Part shown: positions 1-12,550 of the stretch, piece after piece
Position numbering within the stretch: the first letter of the stretch is position 1
Layout: every line of letters starts with the position of its first letter
From: Anaspis maculata
Lineage: Eukaryota > Arthropoda > Insecta > Coleoptera > Scraptiidae
Assembly: GCA_949128115.1 (NCBI GenBank)
Contig: OX421964.1
Location: 33,162,177-33,226,176 of the forward strand
Reading direction: 5' to 3'
DNA length: 64,000 bases
Made by a program: the position numbers and the translations under genes
Notes under the pieces: model-generated
What the model saw: the letters and a program-made list of their open reading frames with translations, nothing else
Told to the model about the DNA's origin: nothing
The model's database searches: none

Positions 1-2460
1 TTACTGACCTTTCATTTCCTGGGAAGCTGACTTCAAATGACAGCACGTTTCGAAAAAACACATCATTGTAGCCCCCTACTTCAATTTAGGAAAGTTTCCG
101 TATAGACTTTTGAAAACTTCCCTTATTTTAGCTACCATGGTAGCGCCCGTATGGAGACATTTATTGTTCGGCCTGGTACCCCGAACATGGAAATTATTCT
201 CTAGTATAGGCACATAAGTTGCATGTATGTACCTTTTAGCACCCCCCTGCGTAGCTTAGTCCTGATAGTAGTGCATACGTTGCAAGATTCGTGGTTGTTT
301 TAGCACAGCACTTGCCTGAGCTTTGATCTTGCTGGGGAATTGTGGTGTAAAGTTATGGACCCCCAGCTTTACCCATGCACAGACACACCCGCACCCTTTC
401 GGTGTGCCTTAAATGGCTTGTGTTGTTATGTATAGGGTATAGCGAAAGCCGGGAACTATGGAATGAGAATAATAACAAACGTGGTCACGCTGGTACGTCC
501 AAAGCGCCCGCTAATGGATTATGAGATAGATAATGGCATTATCTTAATCATTGCGTCGCCGCCGCCGCCGCCTCTCATGCTGCTGCTGCTTTGATTTCTG
601 GTTTTAATATTCGCCGCCGCGTAATTGGCTCGGTAATTGTTTTTGCGGCGAGAACATGTGTGTGGGAATCGAAAATGATTTATGACGTGGTGAAGTATTA
701 TAGTGGTAGAAAGAGAGAGACCGAGGATGAAGCGATCAGAAAAAGTAGCAGCTAATGGAATTCTACGTGCGTTGAGGGAGTGCAGGAGGGTGCGCGGTGC
801 AGTGAAATTCAAATCTCCCTCGAGATGTCGTAAAAAGGGGAAGATCACTCAATCACAAAGACCATTACAAACCTCTGAGAAGTAAAAGAGTGTGAATCAG
901 ACCTGCATAATATGAATGAATGGATCTTTCCGCGCGGGCGTCACTTTAGTGCGTTTGTGGTAGTGGCATAACGTAACGTTGATACTGAAGATGTATTTAT
1001 TGACCACTTCCACCCTGGTCACGGCACCACTGAGTGTATCAAACAGCGCTGGCCATCGCTTAGTCTTCATCCTTCGGGAGGCAGTGCCTCTCGTGTATAG
1101 GTATGGTGGTAATCGAATTGACCAGCGAGCACTCAGCAGATGGTACCGACTCAGCAGAGTTCAGCAAACTGCCTGTGCAGGCAAAAGGCAGTTTGTTCAA
1201 ACTTACTTTGTTCAAGCGAAAAGGGCAACACCGAGGGATTCCATTAACTTCGAGTTTTTGCACCGGATGAATCGGCTTCGTACCTATTCTCGTAGCGCTT
1301 CCGACTTTTTTCGGGCAGTAAGTCCGTCTCGAAGCTGCTACAGCTCTGTCTTCCGGAGCTCTAGTGGACCTCCAAAGGAATAGAGCGGTTTTTTTTGTAT
1401 TTCATGTCCATCTTCAACATTCAATAAGTACACCTTGAATCTTATTTTGCAGGTAATTCTTCGTTACTGTAGGGGCTTCTGGCCTGACTCAGATGTTCGA
1501 TGATGTCGAAATAGTAGACCTTGGGGTTGGGGAGATCATTCAGGTATTTGATGGATCAATGATCGATCACGAAATTGTACGGGTCTGCGCTACTGTAATG
1601 CGACCTTCTCATGGTACCCCTTTGCAGAAAGATGCGGACAAGCTTGTTATGTAGGCATTCAGATGCTTCATGTCAAATTCGAACTTGAAGGAAAAAGCAC
1701 AAAACGATTCAACTCAACTCCTGGCACGAGAAACTGCAAATGCAAAACTTTTGGCAGATTCACAAAATCTTCGAACAGGCGAAGAAACACTACATAATGT
1801 GCAAACAAAATCACTTATCAATAATTAGCAGTGGAAGCATGAGAAAAAGCAACAAAAACAACCAAATACTCCAGCTTTTCCGTCGAATTTTAAATTTTTC
1901 AGTTGAATTGATGCACTGACAGTTCTTCTGATTTGACTTTTCGGGTCACCTCATAGTGACACATGAGCTTCGACCGTCGGTTTGCCGAGGGCGCCAGGAG
2001 CTACTCCAAAAAGCGGGTTGCATACTCTTGCGGCCTGCGCCCTGCGCCCTATCGTGTGAAATGATGAAACAAGCATAGGCTGGCTTTTCTCATCTTGGTT
2101 GGGCAAATGACATGATCGAGGTCGGCAATATATAGAGTCGGGAATGACCAACATTCAAACTTTTGAAAAGTCGAGTCATTTGTCATGCTAGTTGTGAACG
2201 AAAGAACAATTCATACCAGAAATTTTGGTTGTTTTCAATCACCACAGCGATCTGAAGCATACGCTAGAGAACCGGCAGTTTGCAGACTTACTACATTCTA
2301 ATTCCGCGGCCCCCGGCAAGTAAAGTTTGTGATCATGCAGAAAAAAGGAATTCCATTTTGCGGTCCCCCGATCCGTAATTAATATACTTTTTTCACTACT
2401 AGCCGTGAAGTGCATCATTATTAACCTCACCCTGAATTAGGATGGCGATTTTCTAGTAGT
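1..2460. other. Unassigned intergenic sequence with short microsatellites
   Basis: No ORF here resembles a protein family I recognise, and no inverted repeat is obvious. A (CGC)n tract lies at 554-572 and a (TGC)n tract at about 579-591. The short ORFs have no domain signature or splice context. First exons or UTRs cannot be excluded. Confidence 0.5.
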
Positions 2461-2471
2461 AAAAAAAATAC

Positions 2472-2589
2472 TATATAAACCACGGTTGAGAAAATTATTA
2501 TAGCTTCAGCGCCTTATATCCCTCAGCTGCGCTTCGGGATCTAAACTGGCGCTTCAGCTATAATAATACTTTTTCAACCTTGGTATATA
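2472..2589. mobile_element. Short hairpin MITE
   Basis: Two arms of about 41 bp face each other around a 36-bp loop (left 2472-2512, right about 2549-2589). Both contain TATTATAGCT..CAGCGCC-type sequence in inverse orientation, with a few mismatches. No coding capacity. The structure is typical of a miniature inverted-repeat element; the superfamily is unknown and no target duplication is clear. Confidence 0.6.
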
Positions 2590-2599
2590 ATATATACGT

Positions 2600-4250
2600 T
2601 GTTTCAGATTGATTGCTATCTCAGTAGGCATTGGAAGTATATGGTAAAAGTCGCTTCAGCTTTGTCTAGTTCTAAAACGTTTATTGTTTTAGTCCCAAGT
2701 CATTGTGACATGTCAATCAAAATCAACCGCGAAGTTTTTTACTGTCGTCTAAACTGTCATGTTTCTGTCCACCTAGATAGCTTTTGGAAAGAAAATCGTA
2801 ATAAGCACCTATCGACGCAAGTTTTAAGAATCTGTACGTGTTACTTATACAGTTACTGTTGTTCCTGTTACGTTATACCTACTGTTACTGTTGTGTTGTT
2901 CCTTCATTGGTTTTGATTACCTGATAATTTTCACGCCATGTGTGGGGACCCAGTTCGTTTATCTGCGAGAGAACGTGAAATACTTTGACGCTGTTACGAA
3001 AAATTCTTCAGAGATTCCAACAATGCAGCTACCAGCATTTAGCGCGTTGCTTTGATCTTTAGTAACGTACTGCACGGTCATCGGTCAAACGCATACTGGC
3101 AAAAAGAAGCCAAGGTTTGTCACTACTTACAACCAAAAAGTGGCCGTGGATCCCTGAGCCCAGTCGAGAAAAAAATCAGCCAGGCGCCCGTTCTCAATCA
3201 AAAGAGTAGGTACAGTCACAGGGTACAGTACAGTCTGTTGTGCCATATCCTACCAGATTTCGTGCTTCTGTCTTCACTAAAAGGCTCAGTTGAAGTACAA
3301 CAGCGTAACTCGGCTTTAGAAGCAGATCTTCCTTGATATCTGATCCCTCTCAAGGCCATGGAGTTTGCTTTACTGCATTACTATCTACCTGTGTGATATG
3401 TGCACAATGTTGATTGAGACTGTGGCAAGAACGAAATCCAGTGACTCCCCAGGTGCCTATTTTTTTAGTCCTGAGATCAGAAACAGAGACGGTTCGACAT
3501 CAAAACTGCATGTATCTTTCTTCAAGTGCACCTTGAACGTGGGGGTACGTGATACTCGATAAAAAACTGAAGAAATACTTCCTGACTGAAAGGAGTGAAA
3601 GATCTGACTTATAACCTGAAAATAAATAATGAAGTTTCCATGAGATTAACATTTTTGATTTGACGTTTTTTGTAACTAAATCTAAAGCTGCATTTAGATT
3701 TTCATGACCTACTGGGATAGCAATATTTCTGAAACAACGTATACTATTATCCACAACCTATCTATTATTACTAGATAAAACCACTGTTTCCATGCCAAGA
3801 AACAAGGCTATAAGTCACTAAAGTTCGGAGAAGGTAAAGTGTAAGGAAGGAGCATTATGTAAAACTGCGTGGGACCGGGATGGCTCTTGTGCCCATGGAA
3901 ACGGCTCTAACATTATGACACGGCTGATATAGACACTTCCTGGAAACTGTCAAACAAATCAGTGACGTGCCGTCAAAAAGAAAAGATGGGGGCAAAAATA
4001 AACCAAAAATTAGTTTTATATAAGATAGGTACTATAGGTATAGTATAATAATACTATAGCATTATAGGTATTTACAGACATACTTCATCACCATAAAATA
4101 AGTAAAAAAATAAAAGAAACGACAGTAAAATAAATTGTTCACATTTTTTATTGTTCTTCGAACAAAATCAATTTTGTATGCTTGTTTCCCTCCTTGACAA
4201 AATTTTTGCGAATGAAACGAATTCGAGTTCTGAGGTGAACATTACAAATA
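2600..4250. other. Unassigned AT-rich intergenic sequence
   Basis: Several ORFs under 110 codons occur on both strands, but none shows a recognisable motif or bias. I see no repeat structure beyond simple A/T runs. Confidence 0.4.
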
Positions 4251-4254
4251 CTTT

Positions 4255-4480
4255 CAAGTATAACATTTTATGGCTTCAATAGGAATTGCGTCAAGCGAAA
4301 GCGAATCCTCATTTCCCCCAAACTGTTCTAAAATTATATTCTCATGCTCTTCCTGCACATTTTTTTCTTTAACTCCTTCATGATTACGTTAAGTGACGAA
4401 ATCTTCTTTTGCCACCAAACCTTCTTTTTCAGTGCTCGAATTCTATTTTTGTTGAGAACATATTTCACTTGCAATTGGCA
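4255..4480 (-). pseudogene. Possible THAP/P-type transposase coiled-coil remnant
   Basis: The minus strand encodes a basic coiled coil (residues like RALKKKVWWQKKISSLN, then ELKKK) at about 4337-4480. After a frameshift it continues with an acidic stretch containing EEHENIILEQFGGN at about 4258-4360. This order, a heptad-rich Lys segment followed by a short acidic segment, resembles the region after the THAP finger in THAP9/P-element-like transposases. No THAP finger or catalytic domain was found beside it. The reading-frame break marks it as decayed. The assignment rests on style of sequence rather than catalytic residues, so it could be another coiled-coil protein. Confidence 0.3.
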
Positions 4481-4529
4481 GATTTTCTCATTTGATTGTC
4501 TTCCGAAGTTGGAAGTCGAGGATCACATT

Positions 4530-5600
4530 CAGTGTGAGGAAGACTGAACGACGAAGAGGGCCCACCACCTGTCAATGGATAAAGTTCAGGCATTAATTTC
4601 TCAAGTGTTTAATTCGTTTAGCAAAAAACGGTTGATTTTGTAAAAAAAACCTAAAAAGGTTACTATAGCTTGAAACAGCTGCTGAGACTTCCAGTAGAAG
4701 TTTCGGTAACTATAGTTACTTGGAGGTACCTCTAGTAACACCGTACAGTTCACCAATGTTCGCTGAACATTCTGAACCTTCCTGGAACATCGATGGAAGG
4801 AACCCAATTTTTCACCATATTATTACAGCATTCTTTGCATATCAAAGAGACACCTACCAAGTGAACCTGGTTTGCAATGACCACCATCTGAATCCAGTCT
4901 CTGTTTTTTGGACGACCGCTCCCAAAATTTCTTGTTCATTAGCTATGGACTTGTTAGCCAGTGGTACATGAGCAGGATTGAATGTTCTCACCTAAAACAG
5001 TTTTCACGTATGTCACTCCGGAATGTTAATATTAGTTTTGAAATCTGAAGACAGAATACGTACATATTTCAGTCGTTGTATTTGTGTCTATTGGTTCTAC
5101 ATCACCTTCCAGAAGGATTTCGTTGAGTTGTTCAGCTGCCCATTTCCAAAGTGTTCTAAGCACAATACACTCGTTTGTAAAAGTGATCCACTTCTTATAT
5201 GGTGATTCCTTAGGAAAGCTAAAACATGTACCTTTAATTAAAACTTTACCTATAGGTGCTTTAATAATTACTACGATAACTACAAAAATGGTTTAAAACA
5301 TCCTACTCTACGCCTGTGCAAATGTGACAAAACACGTCAAAATTGAAATCCAAAACTTCAATTCAACTCGATAGGAATAAAATCATAAAATGTACTTACT
5401 GGTGCAAAACTAACCTGTTCAGATTTCGAAATTTGTGCTGACTTTTGTGTCAGATTTGAGTACTTAAACGCTTTCAAACACATTCGGGCTCCTATTAGCA
5501 ATTTGGCTCTTAAAAGTAGCGACTTCCGTCGCATTGTTTTTGGCTAGCCAGAGCCTAATGCTCCTTCCTGACACTTTAACTTCTCCGCTAAAGTTTTATT
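4530..5600. other. Unassigned sequence between decayed elements
   Basis: No domain recognised on either strand. It lies between a possible THAP-type coiled coil and the Crypton pseudogene and may be further decayed transposon sequence. Confidence 0.35.
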
Positions 5601-5611
5601 TCCATAAGTCA

Positions 5612-7659
5612 CTAGGGACTTATAGGAGATGGATAGGCATCCAAAGAAGACGACTCTGAAGAAGACTCAACGATTGTATGTGGTCGAGATTCTGCGATTT
5701 TAATGAAATTTTGGTTCTGAATCTTCTTTGCAATTGCCATTTTGCTGGCAACCGAATCTTGGACGTATCCTTCTGCGACAAAAGAACTCTTCCAGGCACC
5801 GTGGCGCTTGGAAGTGATGAGGCTTCCACCTGCATTCACCAACAGTGTTGCGGATGAACGCCTCATGCAATGTCCCGTGTAGCACTCTGCGTCAGGAAGA
5901 TGGAGGGAAGCAGCAACAATGGAAGGTACTTGACAATGTGTTGATGCCTATGGGCTGCATGGTGCACTCTCCATTTGCGTAGCGCAAAAAGAATCTTCCA
6001 CTTTTTTTCATGAATTCGGGGCGCCGATTAATATATCTCTTGCAGATATCTACGACTATTACGGAGAAGCCTTCGGCGAGAACTGAAAAAGTACGAGACG
6101 TAGTTTTCGTATTCGGCAAAGAGACCAACAAATACAATCCTTCATCCTGTATATCTTCCATAGCCATATTTCTTGATTCGTTACATTGACATGCACCGAC
6201 AACACCCATAACAAGAGCTACCTGCAAAGACGATTTAAATACATAACATATAACAATTAGAGGTTTAAGTTACAATACCTTCGTCATTGAATATTCATCA
6301 CCTGCTTCCTTTAAAAAGACTTCGATGTGTTCTCTTTCTAGGACTTTCGCTTTTTTTCGGTACATATCGTCTAGCCTTACTCTTCAAAAAGGCAGTCAGC
6401 TTGCTGTACTTTGAGACAGTGGCGGCTGGTGAGGGAGGGCTCAGGGGCGGCGCCCCCCCAACGCTAAAGGCGGCAAGAGATTTTTATCGGTAGGAAGACA
6501 TGGAATGCATTTTATAATTATACTTATTCCAAAGATTTGGTTTAGTGCCAAAACGTTCAGTCATTGGTCAATTAATATTTTAACAAAATAATTCTAAGCG
6601 ATCGCACGGTCGAAGAAGTTCGTCTTGGGCTCCGCATTCGGCGCCCACCGCCGATGCGGTGATGCCGAAGTGCACCCGCGCAAAACATGTGCCGTAACCA
6701 TGGCAACGCGAGACGCGGCTCCCGCTCTATACTACAGATATGGGCTCCGTTTCTCGAGCCCCCAGCCGATTGAAATAATCGATATAATTATTTATGTACT
6801 CTTCGATTAGTCAACAGTTTGCAAACATGGAGATAGCTGACCTAAAAAAAGTTACATTTAGGTCACCAAGCCTACAAGAAGAAATAAATGCAAAAAACAA
6901 CGGACGTCCGATTACAGCATTGATTTACTGAATATAAAGCAAATCAAACCCGCAAGAATAAATTCGTGGTGCATCTCACACGTAATTTTGACAAAACAGT
7001 AAATGCTAAAACTCCATATGGTTGTGATGCGGATACGACAAAAAAGTTTTTGTCTCGAGTTTCGTCATTTCGCGAACTGAGAACTGTTCTAAATATATGT
7101 ACTCTTTGTAGAAAATGTTTTTCGAACTTCGAATCAACAAAACATGGACGAAATGTTTCATGATTTGAACAATTAGATCAGAAACGTGGAGAGGGAATGA
7201 AAGCCTCTTTCTCTAGTTTCTGATCTAATATTGTTTATATCAGGAAACATTTTGTCCATGTTTTGCTGGTTCGAAGTTCGAAAAACATTTTCTACAAGAA
7301 GTGCAGAAGATAGAACAATATAGTTCTCAGCTCGAGAATTTGTTATCAACTTGAGCCCTCCTTGCAAAAAACTCACGAGCCGCCACTGCTTTGAGATATC
7401 CAGGTTGTTGCGTACTTTTAAAGTGGACTTCAACATGGAGTATTTAGTTCATAGAGAGGTGGCCGCAAACTTCTTCTTTGCTTTAAAAATACGCCAAAAT
7501 GACATCTTCTGTAATTGATTTTACACCCCGTTTTTCTCGCCAACAATTAAATTCTGCAAACTGCCTCTCGTACTCCTTTTTCGATTTTTCGGGCAATAAA
7601 TTTAACGTCGCCAGCTGAGCTTCCTCAGCTATTGATGCGAGAGGATCGTTTTCATTCAT
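5612..7659 (-). pseudogene. Crypton-type tyrosine recombinase, broken and split by a hAT insertion
   Basis: Reading right to left, the likely start is the ATG at 7657-7659, followed by an N-terminal core-binding region (LPEKSKKEYERQF, then DVILAYF). The reading resumes at 7389 and, after the hAT element, at 6408 (YSKLTAFLKSK). A 57-bp intron (6222-6278, GT..AG, phase 0) leads into the catalytic part with GACQCNES, KRFFL-like GRFFLRYANG, GHCMRRSSATLL, KRHGAWKSS and VAEGYVQDS. These match the R..H-x-x-R..H/W..Y layout of Crypton recombinases, with the final Tyr in VAEGY. The first catalytic Arg is Gln (GACQC where relatives have GACRC). There are at least three frameshifts (near 7487, about 6344 and about 5935), a TGA stop near 7442 where Trp is expected, and the 972-bp hAT insertion. 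It cannot make a working enzyme. Family assignment is confident; exact frameshift bases are approximate. Confidence 0.8.
6417..7388. mobile_element. hAT-superfamily DNA element, 972 bp, with 8-bp TSD
   Basis: The termini are CAGTGGCGGCTGGTGAG and, inverted, CAGTGGCGGCTCGTGAG. They are flanked by the identical 8-mer CTTTGAGA at 6409-6416 and 7389-7396. An 8-bp duplication with CA(G)TGGCG ends is the hAT signature. No intact transposase is present. The right half contains an internal foldback (about 7078-7182 against 7204-7328) whose arms are diverged copies of one segment. A GC-rich block lies at 6600-6770. Removing the element plus one target copy restores a continuous recombinase reading (NNLDISK joined to YSKLTAF), proving insertion into the older Crypton. 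Confidence 0.9.
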
Positions 7660-8101
7660 TTGTGAACCAAAATTTACTGCAAAACCGAGCGCAAAACTTA
7701 TTTTGATAAAATCAACAACAAACAAGTCGTCGGCCTGGTAACGAAGCACAACCGCCTTGCTTGACGCTGATTTTATTTTCTGATTTATTTTGCTTCGAGA
7801 TGACGACTTTGCGGACAACTGAAGGTGACTGAAGTAGGTAATAATAGATATAGGTTGTGGATAAAACTCTATATTACATTCGTGTCTTATTAGCATATAA
7901 GTCACTCAAGAAAAATTTCTTGCGTGTCTTAATGCCCAATAAGGCACTTATAATATAATCAATAACTATTATTTTCCCCTATTTCGATAAGATGCGTATT
8001 GTGCCTAGTCAGATTCCAGCAATGAAATTTGGACTTATTTATTGGAATGATCGATATTTTATCAATTACACTTTTTGACCCTTGAAAAAGATAACTGACA
8101 T

Positions 8102-11100
8102 TCGATGGCCCCTAATAAGACTGGCGTAACTCCCAAGACCCGGTTAGAACTAGCGTATGTCGCGAGACTCAGTTAGAACTAGCGTAATTCGTGGCTCACC
8201 AAATGAACTAGCGTATCTCCACGTTTACCAAATGAACTAGCGTATCTCCGATTTGATCATTTTACAGGAGAGGAGACCGAAACTTTGAGCGTCCCTAATA
8301 AATTGCAGCCTGCGTGTTTCAAGCTGGAAATCTCAGGAATCTATAGTATGGAAATTATATAGCTCATGTTACAATTTCAGAGTGATTTGGTCAAGTCGAA
8401 ACGGCGTTATTCACGATTTTGTACGACATTAGCACGACAAATATTCAAGTGGAACGCTTCACAGACGGTAGGTACGTGTTAGAGGAAAGAGAGCAATCTT
8501 GTAGATAAAAAAATTCAGATATATAAGTCCTAATATGAGTGTTAAGAGCTAGAGAAAATGAAAGCGTGTCTGACTTTCTATACCAATGATGTTTTCAATT
8601 ATTAACTTGATTAATCATATTCCCGTCAAGATCAACGTATCTCAGGTCACGTGATTAACCTTGTCGAGTCGTCGCCCGCGCCCGCCGCCGTTCCGGTCGG
8701 TCCATAGTCATCCTGTGTTCTCTGTCATCGAGATAATGTAGGTACTAGCGATTATTATTTTATAGTGGTTCAAGTCAAGGGTTAGGTAGTACCTACTACC
8801 TATAAGAAACCAAACAAAAAGTTTGTTGGAATTTCGTTAATAGGTACCTAATTATTAACTATTGACGAATTGAGACGGTGAGTGGCGGCGTTAATTTTAC
8901 TCAATGTTACAACAAGCGTCAGCAGCTGTTGTAATTTCCCACACCCCGCCATGGTTACGCAACACGTTCTTAGGTATGGTACTTAGGTATATTGTAAGTA
9001 CTAGTACTAGTGGGTAAGTATTCTAAGTACCCTTGTTTCGAGGGATGGCGCATCGCATAGGTTGGTTTCTTGGTAGTCTTGGGGCACTTAAGGGAGTGAA
9101 CTTTGAGCAGTTTACTCTTTCGTATAGGTACATAGTAATACCTACTTGAGTACACTACTTTGCAAATACACTAATAAAAAATGTTGAATTTCAAATACAT
9201 ACCTACTCATTTTACCGTAATATAGATATAGTCCAGGATAATTAGGTTTTGACCTCAAAAAAAATCGTCTAGTCGTGAAAATCACGGATTTTGTTTAGAA
9301 TTTTGTGCTCTTTCCAACTTTCCAAGTTTCAGAAAAATCCCATCAGAGGCTTTTTTGCTAGAGCTGTCAAAAGTCAAAATTTAAAAAAACTTAAAAAATA
9401 CAACATTTTTCTTTGGTGCCACTCGGTTTGGGTCGAATACAATATACCAAGAGTATAATTCAATACACCAAAGCATAATGTTACCATTCTGTCACAAAAC
9501 TTATCCGTCATTGTTGTGAAGGGGGAGTGGGGAGAAAATTATGTTTAGCCCAGGCTTTTTAGCATTTAACATGAAACAAATTAATCCACGTGCAATTTTT
9601 ACGGTATCTTGATCACTTAACCTTACTTAACAACATACTAAAAGTCCCCAACTTTCCTCCGCATGCGTCATAGTTTTTGAGGTAGGGGACAAAATCACCA
9701 TTAAACAAATTCTAGCACAAAACTTATCGATTGGGTGAACTCAAATTTGTAATATTTGGATACACTGGGGTTTAAGTGAAACATATTGACATACTAGATG
9801 TCTATGGTCCCGGTGAGGGGAGCTTGGGGGGGCAATCAGTGACGTGTACAGGAGATTGGGTTTTGACTGATATCAAAACAATACTGGCGTGTGTGGTATG
9901 GTTTCCCACTAAATCGGACTTCACAAATTCGATTATGACGTTCAAATCCCGATTAAAAAAGATTTCGACCAGTTTTCCGCAGAAAAACGCGTTTTTTCGC
10001 CACTAAAATGAGCGACTTTTCAATGTGCGTTATTTTTCCGTAAATGCATCAAACAACAAAATTTCCGATTGGATCAATTATTTGGACCTTTTTGTACAAG
10101 ACCATCATGTCACAAACGCGACATAAAGGCTTACGATGTAAAAAAAAAATTAATTCAAAAAAATGTCATAGTCCTGAATGTCGCTCAAAAAAATCTCCGC
10201 GGACTTGGAAAAATTGTGTTTTAGCTGTAATATGGACTTGATTTTATCTTTTATGACCTCTCCTTGTAGCCAAAAAAATTTTTCATCTTCTCAGAGCACA
10301 ATACTCTATATCAAAATAATAATAACATCACAGTAACAATTTTCCCGTGGGGATGCCCAGATTTTTCAGTTTCAAGTTGGCTTACACCCGACTTCACCAA
10401 GTCGATTTTATAGTACCCAAGAAATGATGGTTATGTCGAATGCCGATGATCTAAATACGTAAAATAGTTGTAGTTATCGATCCCATTTGGAATTTCGATC
10501 ATTGATGCATTGAACGTAAAAATATCGCAAATTAAATATCAACAATTTTCAGTAGCAAAAAAAAAATTTTCCTAAAAATTGAAGAATGTTTTTTAATCAG
10601 AGCTGAAACACTTGATCGACATTCAAATTGTCTCTTCGCAGTCTAACACAACACAAAAAGAAATTGTAACGATGAAAAAAATCGATCTTAAAAATTTTAA
10701 GTTCACTGGCAGTCAAAAAATCGCGTCTCGCTTAGTATTCGTGAAACTTATTTGTCCAGTATTAGATTCGTTAAGATATCGTCCATTTATTTCGAAAGAA
10801 TAAATCGATAGGTGGGTACCTCAAATACCGATAGTACCCATTAAATAATAGCGAAATTACCTAAGGCAAGGTTTATTCGGTTCAGTCCGATTTTTTTCAT
10901 CGTCAGTGTACTTATGTAACATTGCAAATTCCACTTTTAATGGAACAATAAACCATGCCCTATGCATGCTGCACTAACTACATAACTTTACAAGAGCAGA
11001 TCATCTCCAGGGATATCCTCAACAATTTGAGGTAGATTCTCACATTTTGTACCTCTACACAGCGCTGTGTTATCTGTGAACAAGACAGGGAAGAGCGCCT

Positions 11101-12303
11101 GTAGGTTCATTTTAGACCACAGGTCTTTTTGCAGTGGCAAGACAATATCTTCAAAAGCATCTCCGGGGCTGAAGGAAGATGCTTCTTCACAGGAACCAAC
11201 CCATTGTACAACAACAAACTACATATTATCTTCGCCACTTTACCTTCAATTTTCAAATTTCAAAAAAGTTTCTGAAGTTTAAACCGCCAATCTTTGTACC
11301 TAACTGTACTATTGGGATACATGAAATTTTTGTTCAGGAAATCGCGCTCGTACTGAACTTCAAGCAATTCAACACTGTTCCATTGATCACCCTGTCCTGA
11401 ACAAATGATAAATCACATCTCTTGTGTCTGATATGCTCACAAACAAGACATTGGGCTATCGAACAGTGGAAACCAAATTGAAATCTACGATCACAATCAA
11501 AAGTTATGCTGATTTGAGAAATCGTCTGAGTTTGTTTGACCCTCGGTTTGACCCCTATAATTCTTTTGATGTGTGTACGAGTAAGAGCTTCGCTCACACT
11601 CTTGTCAAATTTGCACACGAGACGCCAACCGAGTGCAAAAAGGCACAAAAGTTAGCGAATTCGTTCTTCACAAGTGTTGATTAGTTTTGTAATGAGCTAC
11701 AGAGGCAGAATCGCCGAGCACGCCCCTGATTGCAAAACAAATTGATACGTGAATGAAATCAAAGAATAATACTTACGGTCATCATCCTTTTGTCGGCGAC
11801 ACAGGTCGACCATATGGCGCGATCGATTGCTGACCATTTTCACTAACTTTCACAGGAACACTCTGACTCTCGTTTTCCATTCAAGGTGTCTGCCTGATTT
11901 AGGCGGGATATGCATAGCCCGATCGACAACGCCGGCGGCTCTTGGCTTGACTTGATGACTATAGCAGGACTAGATTGTCACGTGATCTGAGATCCGTTAC
12001 TCTTGATGGGAACAATTTCAAAACTCAGAGATACGCTACTTATTCTTTTAGATTTTCCAAAGAATAGGTTATAGTACCGATCTTGAAATTTTGAGACAAG
12101 ATGTATCGATGGAAGGTGAACATTTTGCAATACTTTTTGGATTTTGACCAAAAAGGTATTTACGCTAGTTCATTTGGTAAACGCAGAGATACGCTAGTTC
12201 ATTTGGTGAGCCACGAATTACGCTAGTTCTAACTGAGTCTCGCGACATACGCTAGTTCTAACCGGGTCTCAGGAGTTACGCTAGTCTTATTAGGGGCCAT
12301 CGA
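8102..12303. mobile_element. 4.2-kb DNA element with long inverted repeats built of 11-mers; family unknown
   Basis: Both ends read TCGATGGCCCCTAATAAGAC inward. They are followed by about 130 bp in which GAACTAGCGTA recurs four times with different spacers; the right end has the same order in reverse. Outside lies CAT on both sides (8099-8101, 12304-12306), a possible 3-bp target duplication. Sub-terminal segments are also inverted copies: about 8622-8654 (with GGTCACGTGA) against about 11978-12010 (with TCACGTGATC). The interior contains no transposase, reverse transcriptase or integrase motif I recognise; the longest ORFs (e.g. 11424-11684 +) are featureless. Probably a non-autonomous DNA transposon or one whose interior was replaced. 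Boundaries are confident, classification is not. Confidence 0.75.
8141..8251 (+). repeat. Tandem GAACTAGCGTA 11-mers in the left terminal repeat
   Basis: Four copies of GAACTAGCGTA at intervals of about 25-35 bp, preceded by a variant GACTGGCGTA. The mirror set TACGCTAGTTC lies at about 12161-12285. Repeated sub-terminal motifs of this kind commonly bind transposase in CACTA and related elements; here that role is inference. Confidence 0.8.
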
Positions 12304-12550
12304 CATGCTGTCTCAATTCACGATGTAAGAGTTGAAAAACTCTCAGTAAATTGCATAATAATATCAAGTACCTAAGCCAGTAGGCACCAGTAAAATAATG
12401 TAGTAAGTCCTGCAGTTTTCTTGATTTGGGTTATCAACAGGATGACCTTCAATGTTTTATAAATTTGGCTGGAATCAATCGCGCAATTCAATGTTACTAA
12501 CGCTGGGCTTTGCCAAAGAAGACGCAGTAGATATGCCTCGAGACATGTAG

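Noticed and set aside
8102..12303. Polinton or Helitron identity for the 4.2-kb element
   Set aside because: No integrase, polymerase or Rep/helicase motif was found, and inverted ends exclude a Helitron.
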